Virus record (IMG/VR): IMGVR_UViG_3300022752_004162
Span: 1-20,885 of that record
Length of the DNA: 20,885 bases
DNA from: a virus
Strand: one strand, 5' to 3'
Shown here one piece after another: positions 7,455-15,725 of this stretch (position 1 is the stretch's first letter; each line of letters opens with the position of its first letter). Below the pieces are notes generated by a model. That model saw nothing but the letters and a program-made list of their open reading frames with translations, searched no databases and had not been told where the DNA came from. The position numbers and the translations under genes were made by a program.

Positions 7455-10181
7455 TTAAAATTCTTCTTCTGTTGTTTCACCATCTGTAAAATCTTCCTGC
7501 GACAAAGTGATCAATTGTCCCTCTGCCTCATCATCCCTCAATGTTCTGACTCTATAATCTCTCCACTTATTTCCTCTTGGTATTCCCCATCTCTTGTACA
7601 AATCTTCCTTCAAATCATTCTTCGAAGGAATCTTAATTCCTGAAAAAGTGTCTTGAAACCACGCTCTAAACTCCGCATAGGCATCTTGTAAGTTGAGTCC
7701 TGGACAATTTGGAGACTGGTCCTTCTTGATCTTTTCATTCACAAACTGTAAGAACATATCATTGTTTTGTCTATACATTGCTGTCGCATTTGTAACATTC
7801 ACTGGCTCTGGATCCTCTCCATGCTTTTGAATCTCAATGTAGGTTTGAAACATAAGCCACATGAAAGCCTCTTTCATGTAAGGAAGTTTTTCATTGAGCG
7901 AGTTATCTCTGTAGAATATTTTTTGTCTTAATTGCTCTTCAAATGTGTGCGGAACTTCAGAAGTATCTTTGGGAAATTTAGATTCGAACGGCAAAACTCT
8001 AACACGATTCCAAATCGCTTGGTCATCCGCTGACAAACGAGGAAGCTTGTTACAAATCAACGCCATCTTAAACATAGCAACCATATTTTTTCCCTCCTTA
8101 AACAAACCTCTGGAATAAAACTCATCATTACCTGTCAAACGCTTCATAATACCAGCATTGATCACATCTTTTCCATCTGGTTCAGCTAACGCGATAAATC
8201 TAGTGTTACGTGTCATTTCGAGTTCTGGAGATGCGGAAGCAGATTGTGTTTCTTTACCAGTGATAAGAGTTGTTGGAGGAATCACCATGTATTGTCCAAG
8301 GACCTTTCTCAAAAGATCAATAATGATAGATTTACCATTATCACCATCACCTGTCATCACAACGAATGTTTTTGAGAAATTTCCCGCTTTCAACAATTTA
8401 GCAGTATACTCTAAAAAGTATCTTCTCAAAACAGGATTTGGAAAAATTTTGAGAAGAAGATCTTTAATTTCTGTAATCTCCGGATCTTCTCTGTCAAACT
8501 CTCTATAGTTGTATCCAGTTGTCATACTGATATAATCATCTGGACGTCCCTCTCTAAACTCCATAAGTTTTAGATCAAGCACACCATTCGTAAAGCCAAC
8601 CAGATAGATGTTTGTGTCGAGCTTGTCAAAAAACTGCTGATTGTAGAACAACTCTTGACACTCCTTCATGATGTTGTTTTTAAACGAAGCGCACTTTAAA
8701 CTTCCTATAATCTTATTAATTTGTCCTTGTTTCTTTGCGGATTTTTCAGCGTTTTCATCGTCCTTTGCGATTTCGGAGCACAAACGTTTAGATTCTTCAG
8801 AGTAGCGTGGAATAATTTCAGAGCCGATTTTTGATCTGAGAGTGATACCTTTTTCTATACGTTGCCATCTGTGGTCTTTGAATTCGTACCAAATGTCGTT
8901 TAATACACTGGCGCAGACGAATTGGCTTCCGTATTTGTCGTAGAGTTGTCTAGCGATATCAGCGTGTCCACCGAGAAGAGAGTTGTGAATGTGTTGTCTT
9001 TGTTCTTCTTGTTGAATTTTTTCATAGAGTTCTGGATTATCGATGTGCGCGTAATACTTGAGGGAGGCAATTGTGTAATTTGATTTATTCATTCTGTTCC
9101 ATCTGTAAACACAACCAGCCTCGCTAAAGTTGTCCGTTGAAGTTTTTCTGCTGAATTCGATCCAAAGTTCTAAGGCTTCTTGACACCCATCGCCAATGTT
9201 GTATAAAATCCAGCCGACCTCCATCCAGTGATTGTAGTCGCTTGCTCTTGCTATAGAGAGAAGAGGAAGTAGTTTTTTAGCGATTTCAATGGCTTGTGAG
9301 ACAGTCATGTTTTCATACTCACGTTTAATATCTTCAGATTTTTGAAGGAATTTCTTAGGGATGACTTCTATTGTACGTTTAGCTTCGTAGATTTGTCTAT
9401 TGAGAGGGTGAATAGAGAGAATAACAGGGAGATAGAAGTCAAGAGGATGTTCATTAAAAAGGATTTCTTGATCTTCTGAATCGTAAAGGATTTTGTTTTT
9501 CATAGCTTGCTCAAGAGAGATTTGTTGACATTTATAGTTATAAATCTTAGTAAGTTTGTAGGATGTGAGTTTTCTGTCTTTTCTGGATCCGTACATGAGC
9601 CAGTGTTTTTTGCTACATGATTTGTCGATGACAGCACCAGAGTGAGTGATGCCGATGTCTTCAAAGAGTTTCATATTTTCAACGTCGGCGATGACTCTAG
9701 GTATGAGATGCATGTCTTGATCGATGTTGCTCATAAATAGGAAAGGAAAGTGTAAGTGAAAGCCGTTTTTAACACGAGCGCCACTGATGTAAGGATTCTT
9801 TTTTTCAAGAACAAAACAAATAAGGTCATCTTCATTATAGTTATCAAGTACAAATTTTAATTGGTCAATATAAATTTTAACAATAGATTCTAATTGGGTT
9901 TGTGAATAAAAGTGTTGGTCGATTTTCATTTCTTCATCATAAGGTAAGGCAATATCAATATCAGCTAATACAGGTAAATATTCGTTAGGTCTTTCGGCAA
10001 GACCACACATGAAGTTATCTCCTTCTTCGTAAAGTCTTTGACAGTAAAGATTCCAAAACCGTTTGCTGTTTTTACGCTCGATTCTATACTTACCAACAGA
10101 CGGAATCATCTGACTGGAGTGTGTATAAAAATCAGAGTTATCTCTAAACTCTTGAAGAAACTTGAGAACTTGTTGATCCAT
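7455..10181 (-). CDS. D5-like primase-helicase (AEP primase plus superfamily 3 helicase)
   Basis: This 908-aa protein matches the giant-virus replication primase-helicase related to vaccinia D5. The N-terminal archaeo-eukaryotic primase domain shows LADIDI (D74, D76) for metal binding and HLHFPF further on. A middle segment near residues 290-390 (SQAIEIAKKLLPLL, DYNHWMEVGWILYN) resembles the PriCT-2 linker. The helicase domain has a Walker A motif GDGDNGKS near residue 610, then ALAEPDGKD and KRLTGNDEFYSRGLFKEG, and ends with acidic residues. It would unwind the replication fork and lay primers, probably as a hexamer. Length is typical for fused D5 proteins. A motif ATAAATTGATT lies 52 nt before the start. 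Confidence 0.95.
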   Translation of the reverse strand: MDQQVLKFLQEFRDNSDFYTHSSQMIPSVGKYRIERKNSKRFWNLYCQRLYEEGDNFMCGLAERPNEYLPVLADIDIALPYDEEMKIDQHFYSQTQLESIVKIYIDQLKFVLDNYNEDDLICFVLEKKNPYISGARVKNGFHLHFPFLFMSNIDQDMHLIPRVIADVENMKLFEDIGITHSGAVIDKSCSKKHWLMYGSRKDRKLTSYKLTKIYNYKCQQISLEQAMKNKILYDSEDQEILFNEHPLDFYLPVILSIHPLNRQIYEAKRTIEVIPKKFLQKSEDIKREYENMTVSQAIEIAKKLLPLLSIARASDYNHWMEVGWILYNIGDGCQEALELWIEFSRKTSTDNFSEAGCVYRWNRMNKSNYTIASLKYYAHIDNPELYEKIQQEEQRQHIHNSLLGGHADIARQLYDKYGSQFVCASVLNDIWYEFKDHRWQRIEKGITLRSKIGSEIIPRYSEESKRLCSEIAKDDENAEKSAKKQGQINKIIGSLKCASFKNNIMKECQELFYNQQFFDKLDTNIYLVGFTNGVLDLKLMEFREGRPDDYISMTTGYNYREFDREDPEITEIKDLLLKIFPNPVLRRYFLEYTAKLLKAGNFSKTFVVMTGDGDNGKSIIIDLLRKVLGQYMVIPPTTLITGKETQSASASPELEMTRNTRFIALAEPDGKDVINAGIMKRLTGNDEFYSRGLFKEGKNMVAMFKMALICNKLPRLSADDQAIWNRVRVLPFESKFPKDTSEVPHTFEEQLRQKIFYRDNSLNEKLPYMKEAFMWLMFQTYIEIQKHGEDPEPVNVTNATAMYRQNNDMFLQFVNEKIKKDQSPNCPGLNLQDAYAEFRAWFQDTFSGIKIPSKNDLKEDLYKRWGIPRGNKWRDYRVRTLRDDEAEGQLITLSQEDFTDGETTEEEF

Positions 10182-10233
10182 CTTGTATAATTATCAAAAT
10201 ATTTTCTTTTAAAATATTATAAATTTTTAAAAA

Positions 10234-10244
10234 AATCAATTTAT
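10234..10244 (-). promoter_or_regulatory. ATAAATTGATT promoter-like motif upstream of the primase-helicase
   Basis: The minus strand reads ATAAATTGATT followed by a T/A-rich run, the same core and flank as the motif before RPB2. It lies 52 nt before the ATG, farther than for most genes here. Confidence 0.45.
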
Positions 10245-10275
10245 AATATTCAGTAAAGCTTATCATTCCTCAACC

Positions 10276-10307
10276 AAGCCTATAAAACTCACTTTATAAC
10301 TAGGCTT
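10276..10307 (-). terminator. Imperfect hairpin downstream of the 142-aa gene
   Basis: AAGCCTA (10276-10282) pairs with TAGGCTT (10301-10307), and an inner TAAA/TTTA pair can extend the stem around a small asymmetric loop. It lies about 63 nt past the stop at 10371 and before the primase promoter-like motif, so it is a plausible transcript end. Confidence 0.45.
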
Positions 10308-10370
10308 TTGTCAAGACTAAAATACTGGTTTTAAGGAAGCTTAAAAGTTTGTGGTAATTTAGTCCACTGC

Positions 10371-10799
10371 TTACATTTGTGGAGATGTTGTTGCTTTTTC
10401 AATTCTGTAGACTCTTATGGACCTCTTACAAGATTCATAACTAAAAATAAAATTTTTTGGATAACTTGTCAAGTTAGCCTGATACACTAAATAATTTGAA
10501 CTGTCTAATAATTCAAAGTTACCGAAGGAGTTCTTCTTTTCACTCCAATATAAACTATATTCAGGACCTAATTCCTCCATTTGAATTTCTTTTTTCATCA
10601 TTTCTATAGTTGCTAAAATCTCATCCCTCTTCCATTCACAATACGCTTCTATGTCTTCATCTACGCATATCACAGCAATAGGAGTGGATTGTTCACTCAC
10701 AACTGTTTGTTCAGATGGAGATTGTTCGGATGAAGATTGTTCGGATGGTGGTTGTTCGATCACAACCTCTTCTTGTGGAGTAGAATAATATAAACCCAT
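10371..10799 (-). CDS. Hypothetical 142-aa protein, putatively N-myristoylated
   Basis: The protein begins MGLYYSTP, which fits the N-myristoylation pattern (Gly2, Ser6). A low-complexity stretch of PSEQSSSEQSPSEQ-type repeats follows at about residues 17-38. The rest looks like a small globular domain containing DEDIEAYCEWKRDEILATIE and an aromatic C-terminal half. No family is recognised. If acylated it would attach to membranes, for example the virion inner membrane; this is inference. It follows the 145-aa gene on the same strand after a 28-nt gap. Confidence 0.7.
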   Translation of the reverse strand: MGLYYSTPQEEVVIEQPPSEQSSSEQSPSEQTVVSEQSTPIAVICVDEDIEAYCEWKRDEILATIEMMKKEIQMEELGPEYSLYWSEKKNSFGNFELLDSSNYLVYQANLTSYPKNFIFSYESCKRSIRVYRIEKATTSPQM

Positions 10800-10827
10800 T
10801 TATCATAATGGCGGATTCTCTTTAGAT

Positions 10828-11265
10828 TTAATTTTTAGCACATATAAAAACTTCGTTATACATTTCTTTCAAAAATTTCAACGCGTCAAAATTTGGTTCA
10901 CGTACGTATCTATGGTCCATTCCCCATGGATTTACTTTCCATCCTGTTTTCCATTTTCCTACCGACGTTCTGTATGGCTTTTTAACGTAGACAAAAGAGA
11001 GATGGTTTAGTTTTGAGAAACTGTACAAATGTATACTTTCATGCGTTTTTGATATTCTTACATCATAGTAGTAAACATCAAATACAAATCCTCTATCATC
11101 ATACTTTAGACTCTTCTTAAAATCATGAATGTTGAAAACACAATTTGTAACAGGATTTTTGAAGTAGTACAAACTATGATCTTGGGATTCCCAACTAGAC
11201 TTTTGTTCCTTAATCTTAAAGCGCTTGTACACTTGGGCAAGTTGGATTTTAATAATGTTTTTCAT
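10828..11265 (-). CDS. Hypothetical 145-aa protein
   Basis: The family is not recognised. The protein is basic, rich in tyrosine, phenylalanine and lysine, and alternates short strands (FVFDVYYYDVRI, SFVYVKKPYR) with a tryptophan-rich segment (GKWKTGWKVNPWG) near residues 103-115. It has no signal peptide or membrane span. It lies between the histone-fold gene and the myristoylated protein on the same strand. Its ATG is 6 nt past a strong palindrome. Confidence 0.68.
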   Translation of the reverse strand: MKNIIKIQLAQVYKRFKIKEQKSSWESQDHSLYYFKNPVTNCVFNIHDFKKSLKYDDRGFVFDVYYYDVRISKTHESIHLYSFSKLNHLSFVYVKKPYRTSVGKWKTGWKVNPWGMDHRYVREPNFDALKFLKEMYNEVFICAKN

Positions 11266-11271
11266 CTTTGA

Positions 11272-11305
11272 TAAAAATAATTTATCTTAAAATAAATTAT
11301 TTTTA
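11272..11305 (-). terminator. Perfect palindromic hairpin after the histone-fold gene
   Basis: A 14-bp AT-only stem (11272-11285 with 11292-11305) closes a 6-nt loop. It begins 3 nt after the stop at 11309 and ends 6 nt before the next ATG. It is the longest palindrome in the window and a likely mRNA 3'-end signal. Confidence 0.75.
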
Positions 11306-11308
11306 ATT

Positions 11309-12445
11309 TTACATCATGTAGATTTGATAAGAGATTTCAACCTCGCTATCAGAAACTCTTCTTCTTCTTGAATTTTCAGCAATTAAAACAGCTCCTTTAA
11401 TGATCTTTGTTAATACGCATTCTAAAAATTCTTGAGTGATTGCTACAGCGTCTCTCTTGACTTTAATCTTTCTTTGGTTACAGATTTCAGAGATACACTT
11501 TTCAAACATTTGTGGATTTAAGTATAATGTTTCTGGCAATTCATTAAAGTCTTCAAGATATAATTCCATATAGTGTTTAATGTCTCCAGATTCAATGGAT
11601 GTCTTGCTTTCTGTTAACATGTCAAACATATAGTTTAAGAAATCAAGAGAAATGTCTCTTATTGTATCAACAACTGGAGAAGCAATTGATTCCGCTCCAG
11701 CATTCTTGATCAACTTTAAGAAAGAAGTTCTTGTGAAATTATCGAATGGATTAGAAATCATCTTTGAGTCTTCTTCTTCATCTGATTGGTGACCACGCTT
11801 TCTTTCTTCTTTTTCTTCTTCGCTTTCACTTTCGCTTTCGCTTCTATCACTTTCTTGTCTACGGCGTTGATTTTCTTCTTCTTTTCTACGTTGTTGTTCT
11901 TCTTCTTGTTTACGACGTTGTTCTTCTTCTTTTCTACGTTGTTCTTCTTCTTGTTGTCTACGTTCTTCTTCAAGTTGTCTCATCTTTTCTTCTTCTTGTT
12001 GTCTACGTTCTTCTTCTTGTTTACGACGTTGTTCTTCTTCTTGTTTACGTTGTTCTTCTTGTCTAATCTTTTCTTCATCATGGTCTATTATCTTTTCTTC
12101 ATCTTGATTTTGATCTTCATCTTCTATTTCAACTTTCTTTTCTTGTTGTCTTCTAGGTCTTTCATCATCTTGTCTTCTTGGTCTTTCGTCATCTTGTCTA
12201 CGTCTTCTAGAGTCATCTTGTTGACGACGAAGAAGATCTTGCTTACGTCTATCTTCATATTCTTGACGAGTCATCTTTTTAGGATGTTCATGTTCAGATT
12301 CAGAGTCAGTGTATTTCTTTTTAGGCATTTCAGAGAGGAACTCAATCTTGGATGGTTTTTTAGATTGGTCAGCTCCAGATGTATATTTTTGGATTTGGTG
12401 ATTAATTTCTGTCGATAAGACTTTTCTTAAACGATTGCGACTCAT
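11309..12445 (-). CDS. Coiled-coil protein with C-terminal histone-fold doublet (H4-like then H3-like)
   Basis: This is a 378-aa protein. Residues 1-60 are basic. Residues of about 60-225 form a highly charged R/Q/E coiled coil with tandem RRQDDERP and QEEEQRRK-type repeats and an acidic serine patch (SESESESEEE). From residue 229 the sequence changes character. Residues 236-298 (RTSFLKLIKNAGAESIASPV, then an ESKTSIESGDI loop) match the archaeal/H4 histone-fold pattern. Residues 310-378 (FEKCISEICNQRKIKV, AVAITQEFLE, SRRRRVSDSEVEISYQIYM) match an H3-like fold. Histone doublets are known in marseilleviruses; a doublet behind a long coiled coil would be unusual. The calls are by eye. A likely role is DNA packaging. 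Confidence 0.72.
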   Translation of the reverse strand: MSRNRLRKVLSTEINHQIQKYTSGADQSKKPSKIEFLSEMPKKKYTDSESEHEHPKKMTRQEYEDRRKQDLLRRQQDDSRRRRQDDERPRRQDDERPRRQQEKKVEIEDEDQNQDEEKIIDHDEEKIRQEEQRKQEEEQRRKQEEERRQQEEEKMRQLEEERRQQEEEQRRKEEEQRRKQEEEQQRRKEEENQRRRQESDRSESESESEEEKEERKRGHQSDEEEDSKMISNPFDNFTRTSFLKLIKNAGAESIASPVVDTIRDISLDFLNYMFDMLTESKTSIESGDIKHYMELYLEDFNELPETLYLNPQMFEKCISEICNQRKIKVKRDAVAITQEFLECVLTKIIKGAVLIAENSRRRRVSDSEVEISYQIYMM

Positions 12446-12525
12446 TTGCTAATTTTAAATAAAAAGTTATAATCTTTAACCTAATTAAAAAATAGTCAAT
12501 TTTTTTCTTTATATAAATTAAAATA

Positions 12526-12870
12526 ATGTCATCACAGTGTATTCCATACATGATCCCTATATCATGCTTTTACGCAGCCAGCACTCTTTTCTTCCTTAGA
12601 AACTTAAGACAATCTCTTCCTATCGCTGCTCTTCTTTTAATCTATCTTGCTACATGCGCCTATGGTTGGTGGAAAACTAAACTTGATTACGTTTCTGTAC
12701 TCAAGAAAGCTGTTCTCCCAACTCTTATATTTGTTTTGTGGTTAGTTCCTTACCTGATTCCTGTTACAAGAACAATGTGGAATTTTGTTGGTGACTCTGT
12801 TTTTATCATTGGTCTTTTCACAATGGGATATGTCTGGGCTTTAAAACGCGACCTCTCTTTTAAAATCTAA
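12526..12870 (+). CDS. Small multi-pass membrane protein (114 aa)
   Basis: Four hydrophobic segments are visible at about residues 5-25, 32-48, 62-82 and 88-106, separated by short basic loops (RNLRQ, WWKTK, KK). The C-terminus ends in a basic tail (KRDLSFKI). This predicts a four-helix membrane protein; no family is recognised. It is divergent from the histone-fold gene across an 80-nt AT-rich gap and convergent with RNase III. The segment AAAAAATTGACT on the opposite strand in that gap resembles the mimivirus early-promoter core AAAATTGA. Confidence 0.75.
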   Translation: MSSQCIPYMIPISCFYAASTLFFLRNLRQSLPIAALLLIYLATCAYGWWKTKLDYVSVLKKAVLPTLIFVLWLVPYLIPVTRTMWNFVGDSVFIIGLFTMGYVWALKRDLSFKI

Positions 12871-12872
12871 AC

Positions 12873-12902
12873 TTTTTAAATTAAAAATGCTTAATTTAAA
12901 AA
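12873..12902. terminator. Palindromic hairpin between convergent genes
   Basis: A perfect 12-bp stem (12873-12884 with 12891-12902) closes the loop AAATGC. It occupies nearly the whole 32-nt gap between the stops at 12870 and 12903 and can serve both transcripts. Confidence 0.75.
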
Positions 12903-13811
12903 TTATCTTGACCACTTCACTCCATACCTTTCAAACCACTTCAATGCCTGTTCTGCTGTATTAAACTCACCTTCCATCTTCAATGTCATTGGTGGAGAAA
13001 CAAATTTAATCACTTCTGGTCCCTCTGTTCCATTAGGATGTGTAGTCAAAACTAACTCCAATGTTGTTATCCATTTAAATCCATCCTTCTCATACTTATA
13101 TATAGGTCCCTTGTCACCTAATGGACGACGTTTATCCATCAATTCCTTTATTTGCGTCTTCTTATCAACCAACTCATCAATATCAATACTTATAGGAATA
13201 GCATCTAATAAACTTGTAATAATGTTGTAAACAACGCCATAACCAGAATTCAAGACTATACGATTGTCAATAAGGTCTTCAAGACACGCACAGAAAGCTT
13301 CAAAGACATCTTCAAGCATGCTTTTGTCTAATATAATAGTTTTGATGTTATTGTTTGGTTCTAAAATCTTTATTTCTTTGTATCTGATAAATTTGTCAAG
13401 TCCCAATGACTTACAGAATGGAGCAAAAAGATTCTTACTAATATACTTCTTCTTTAACTCACACATGTACATCGCTGCCTGCGGATTAGCCTGTATCTCA
13501 GGAAATCTTCTAAACATATACCAGCCAATCGCTTTATTTACTGTTAAGTCACCCATCGACTCAAAAAACTCAAGCGAGGTTGACTCAAGCATACTAGCTG
13601 TTGTGAAAGCCACCTTCATTCTGTTAAGACCATCTTGATCTAATAATTGCTCCGCAATTTCTTGCTTAACATTTCCACGGGTAACTAAAAGGTTAATCAA
13701 AAAGGTCTTAAACTCCTCTTGATTAAAATCGTGAACAGTAACTTTGTCTAAATATTTCACAAGTATATTTCTAATAGGGCCAATTTTGGTTGTTTCGAAT
13801 TCAGATGACAT
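12903..13811 (-). CDS. Ribonuclease III
   Basis: This 302-aa protein carries the RNase III catalytic signature. E81, E84 and D88 in LEFFESMGD align with E38, E41 and D45 of the E. coli enzyme in LEFLGD, and D168/E171 in LEDVFEAF align with D114/E117, so all acidic metal ligands are kept. The C-terminal part (FKWITTLELVL, then AEQALKWFERYG) resembles a divergent double-stranded RNA-binding domain. It would cleave double-stranded RNA, either for transcript processing or to remove dsRNA sensed by the host. Giant viruses such as mimivirus also encode RNase III. An exact ATAAACTGATT motif lies 33 nt before the start. Confidence 0.85.
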   Translation of the reverse strand: MSSEFETTKIGPIRNILVKYLDKVTVHDFNQEEFKTFLINLLVTRGNVKQEIAEQLLDQDGLNRMKVAFTTASMLESTSLEFFESMGDLTVNKAIGWYMFRRFPEIQANPQAAMYMCELKKKYISKNLFAPFCKSLGLDKFIRYKEIKILEPNNNIKTIILDKSMLEDVFEAFCACLEDLIDNRIVLNSGYGVVYNIITSLLDAIPISIDIDELVDKKTQIKELMDKRRPLGDKGPIYKYEKDGFKWITTLELVLTTHPNGTEGPEVIKFVSPPMTLKMEGEFNTAEQALKWFERYGVKWSR

Positions 13812-13844
13812 TTATTATTATAAATAAAGAAAAAAACTTATAAT

Positions 13845-13855
13845 AATCAGTTTAT
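13845..13855 (-). promoter_or_regulatory. ATAAACTGATT promoter-like motif upstream of RNase III
   Basis: An exact minus-strand match, 33 nt before the ATG at 13811, inside the 57-nt gap shared with the divergent glycosyltransferase-like gene. Confidence 0.55.
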
Positions 13856-13868
13856 ATTTAAAAAATTA

Positions 13869-14810
13869 ATGTTTAAATTAAAAATTAGGTTATCTAAAAT
13901 GACAATCATCTACATTGTCTGTCCAAAAAGGATCTTAAAGTATTTCACTCACCTTATCGACTCCTTCTCTCATGAACTCAAAGAATTCTTCCTTCACATA
14001 AAAGTTAACATTGTAACAGACGTCGATAAAATTTTTGATCTTCAAAACTCTCTCATTATTCTCTTTGGTCTACAAGAGTTCCAAAAATTTCCAAACGTCC
14101 CACAATTCTTCTCCAAAAACAAGATCATCGTATACAACACCGAACAACTACAATCCAAACAATGGGACTTCATGATCAATCATACATACCCTTTCATTCT
14201 TGAATGGTGGGACTACTCTCAAAATAACATCGACTACATCCAAATCCATTACCCCTCTATCTGGACCAGATACGTTACCTTCGGCTACTCAAAAGCCATT
14301 GATCTATGCTTAAACGAAGGCGACGTTTTAAATATTAATAGAAAAACCCTTTCCTTCTTTGGCACAGATCATGAAAGAAGATTTAACATCTGTATGGACC
14401 TTAACATGGCCCTTGAACCATTTAAAAAAAATGTAAAGTATATAACATCTGATATCCTCTATGGACAAGCATACAACCAGTACATTTCTACAAACTCCAT
14501 CTTCTTAAATATCCACTACTACACTCCCTCTATACTTGAAGTCGTTAGAATTGTTCCACTGATCTCACAAGGTCATTTAGTCATTTCTGAAAGAAGCGAC
14601 GACACAACCCTTGACAGACTTCTTGATCCTTTCATTGTTTGGCTTGATCCAACAAGACTCAAGGAAAAGGCATATATTGAAGAACTGGTGGCAAAAATCA
14701 ACAACCACAATCCGTTCAAACTCAAAGATATGGTGATTCAAAACTTGGCATTCAGAGACTTTCTTGAACATAGCGGAGCATTTGAGACCATCGCAAAACT
14801 TTCTAAATGA
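13869..14810 (+). CDS. Glycosyltransferase-like protein (GT-B type)
   Basis: The sequence has the pattern of a GT-B glycosyltransferase lacking a signal peptide. It includes IIVYNTEQLQSKQWDF, then EWWDYSQNNIDY, a central FFGTDHERR and the C-terminal LNIHYYTPSILEVVRIVPL followed by GHLVISE, which in related enzymes contacts the nucleotide-sugar. The sugar and acceptor are unknown; giant viruses often glycosylate surface fibres or capsid proteins. The first ATG gives 313 aa, but M11 at 13899 is a better start: residues 1-10 are encoded by AT-rich promoter-like sequence and MTIIYIVCP begins a typical first strand. It overlaps the HMG-CoA lyase gene tail-to-tail by 8 nt. Confidence 0.72.
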   Translation: MFKLKIRLSKMTIIYIVCPKRILKYFTHLIDSFSHELKEFFLHIKVNIVTDVDKIFDLQNSLIILFGLQEFQKFPNVPQFFSKNKIIVYNTEQLQSKQWDFMINHTYPFILEWWDYSQNNIDYIQIHYPSIWTRYVTFGYSKAIDLCLNEGDVLNINRKTLSFFGTDHERRFNICMDLNMALEPFKKNVKYITSDILYGQAYNQYISTNSIFLNIHYYTPSILEVVRIVPLISQGHLVISERSDDTTLDRLLDPFIVWLDPTRLKEKAYIEELVAKINNHNPFKLKDMVIQNLAFRDFLEHSGAFETIAKLSK

Positions 14811-15714
14811 TGATATCTTTTAACCAAGTGTTGAGCTTCTTAATCTTAACTTCATCAACATCTGTCGAAATTCCAAGAGAGTGTAAATAGTAGACTAGTT
14901 TTTCAGTTTCTAAATTAGCAGAAATCTTCTTGCTAAATGGACACCCTCCTATTCCTCCCAAACTTGAGTGAAAGGTTGTAACTCCATTTAACAAGCCAGC
15001 ATACACCAAGTCAATAGCCTTTCCATTATTCTCATGAAAGTGTCCAGTTATCTTTGACATATCCATGATCTTGTTCAACTCTTTCAGAATAGAGGAAAAC
15101 TTTGCCTCGTCACCCACTCCTATTGTATCAGCCAAATCTATTCTGTCCACTCCTAGCTGTAAATATCTTCTAACTATGTCAACCACATCCTCAACCTTTA
15201 CTTCTCCTTCGTATGGGCATCCTAAGGCACAAGATACACTTCCTCTGATAGATAACTTATCCTTCTTTGCTTCTTGAACAACCTCTCCAAACTTTTCGAA
15301 AGCCTGTTTAGAGGAGGCGTTGATGTTTCTTTGATTGAATGTTTCAGATGCTGATACAAAGAGAACAATCTCTTTTACATTAGAGTCTTTTTTCAAAAGT
15401 CTGTATTGTCTAAGATTAGGAACGAGAACACTATAAGTCATATCGTTGTAAGGAGGAAGATAGTCAATCAACTCTACAGAGTTTGCCATAGTCGGAACCT
15501 TAGACTTATTAACAAGAGAACCAATCTCGATTTCTTTTATACCAGAGTCTTGTAGGCCGTTTATGAGGGCGATTTTTTGAGCGACGTTAAGAATTTTCTT
15601 TTCGTTTTGAAGACCGTCTCTTGGAGTAACGTCAAGGATGTTTGCCTTTGTTGGAAAAATTTTAGGCGCGATGAAGTAAGACATCTTCATTAATTGATTT
15701 AAGCGTAAAGTCAT
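14803..15714 (-). CDS. HMGCL: Hydroxymethylglutaryl-CoA lyase-like enzyme
   Basis: This 303-aa TIM-barrel enzyme of the HMGL-like family would cleave HMG-CoA to acetoacetate and acetyl-CoA. Catalytic R32-D33 lie in TPRDGLQNE. The metal ligands H225 and H227 lie in GHFHENNGKA. The catalytic cysteine C258 lies in GGIGGCPF, followed by ANLETEKLVYYLHSLG. SVSCALGCPYEG and DTIGVG are also typical. The length matches cellular enzymes. The N-terminus (MTLRLNQLMKMSYFIAPKIF) could be a short targeting peptide, or the start could be M11. This is catabolic metabolism (leucine breakdown and ketone bodies) and is unusual in a virus; host-derived transfer is likely. It shares a 51-nt divergent promoter gap with RPB2. 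Confidence 0.87.
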   Translation of the reverse strand: MTLRLNQLMKMSYFIAPKIFPTKANILDVTPRDGLQNEKKILNVAQKIALINGLQDSGIKEIEIGSLVNKSKVPTMANSVELIDYLPPYNDMTYSVLVPNLRQYRLLKKDSNVKEIVLFVSASETFNQRNINASSKQAFEKFGEVVQEAKKDKLSIRGSVSCALGCPYEGEVKVEDVVDIVRRYLQLGVDRIDLADTIGVGDEAKFSSILKELNKIMDMSKITGHFHENNGKAIDLVYAGLLNGVTTFHSSLGGIGGCPFSKKISANLETEKLVYYLHSLGISTDVDEVKIKKLNTWLKDIII

Positions 15715-15725
15715 TGTATATATAC

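Noticed and set aside
10182-10370. A tRNA or structured RNA gene in the gap before the primase-helicase
   Set aside because: Only one imperfect hairpin is visible; there is no acceptor stem, T-loop or anticodon arm pattern.
11850-12200. A DNA tandem repeat array or CRISPR-like array
   Set aside because: The repeated units are imperfect, in frame and encode a continuous coiled coil, with no constant repeat or unique spacers.
11786-12418. A 210-aa very hydrophobic plus-strand frame rich in Phe and Leu, resembling a membrane protein
   Set aside because: It is the mirror of the glutamate/arginine/glutamine coiled-coil repeats of the histone-fold gene; GAA/GAG codons read backwards give Phe and Leu.
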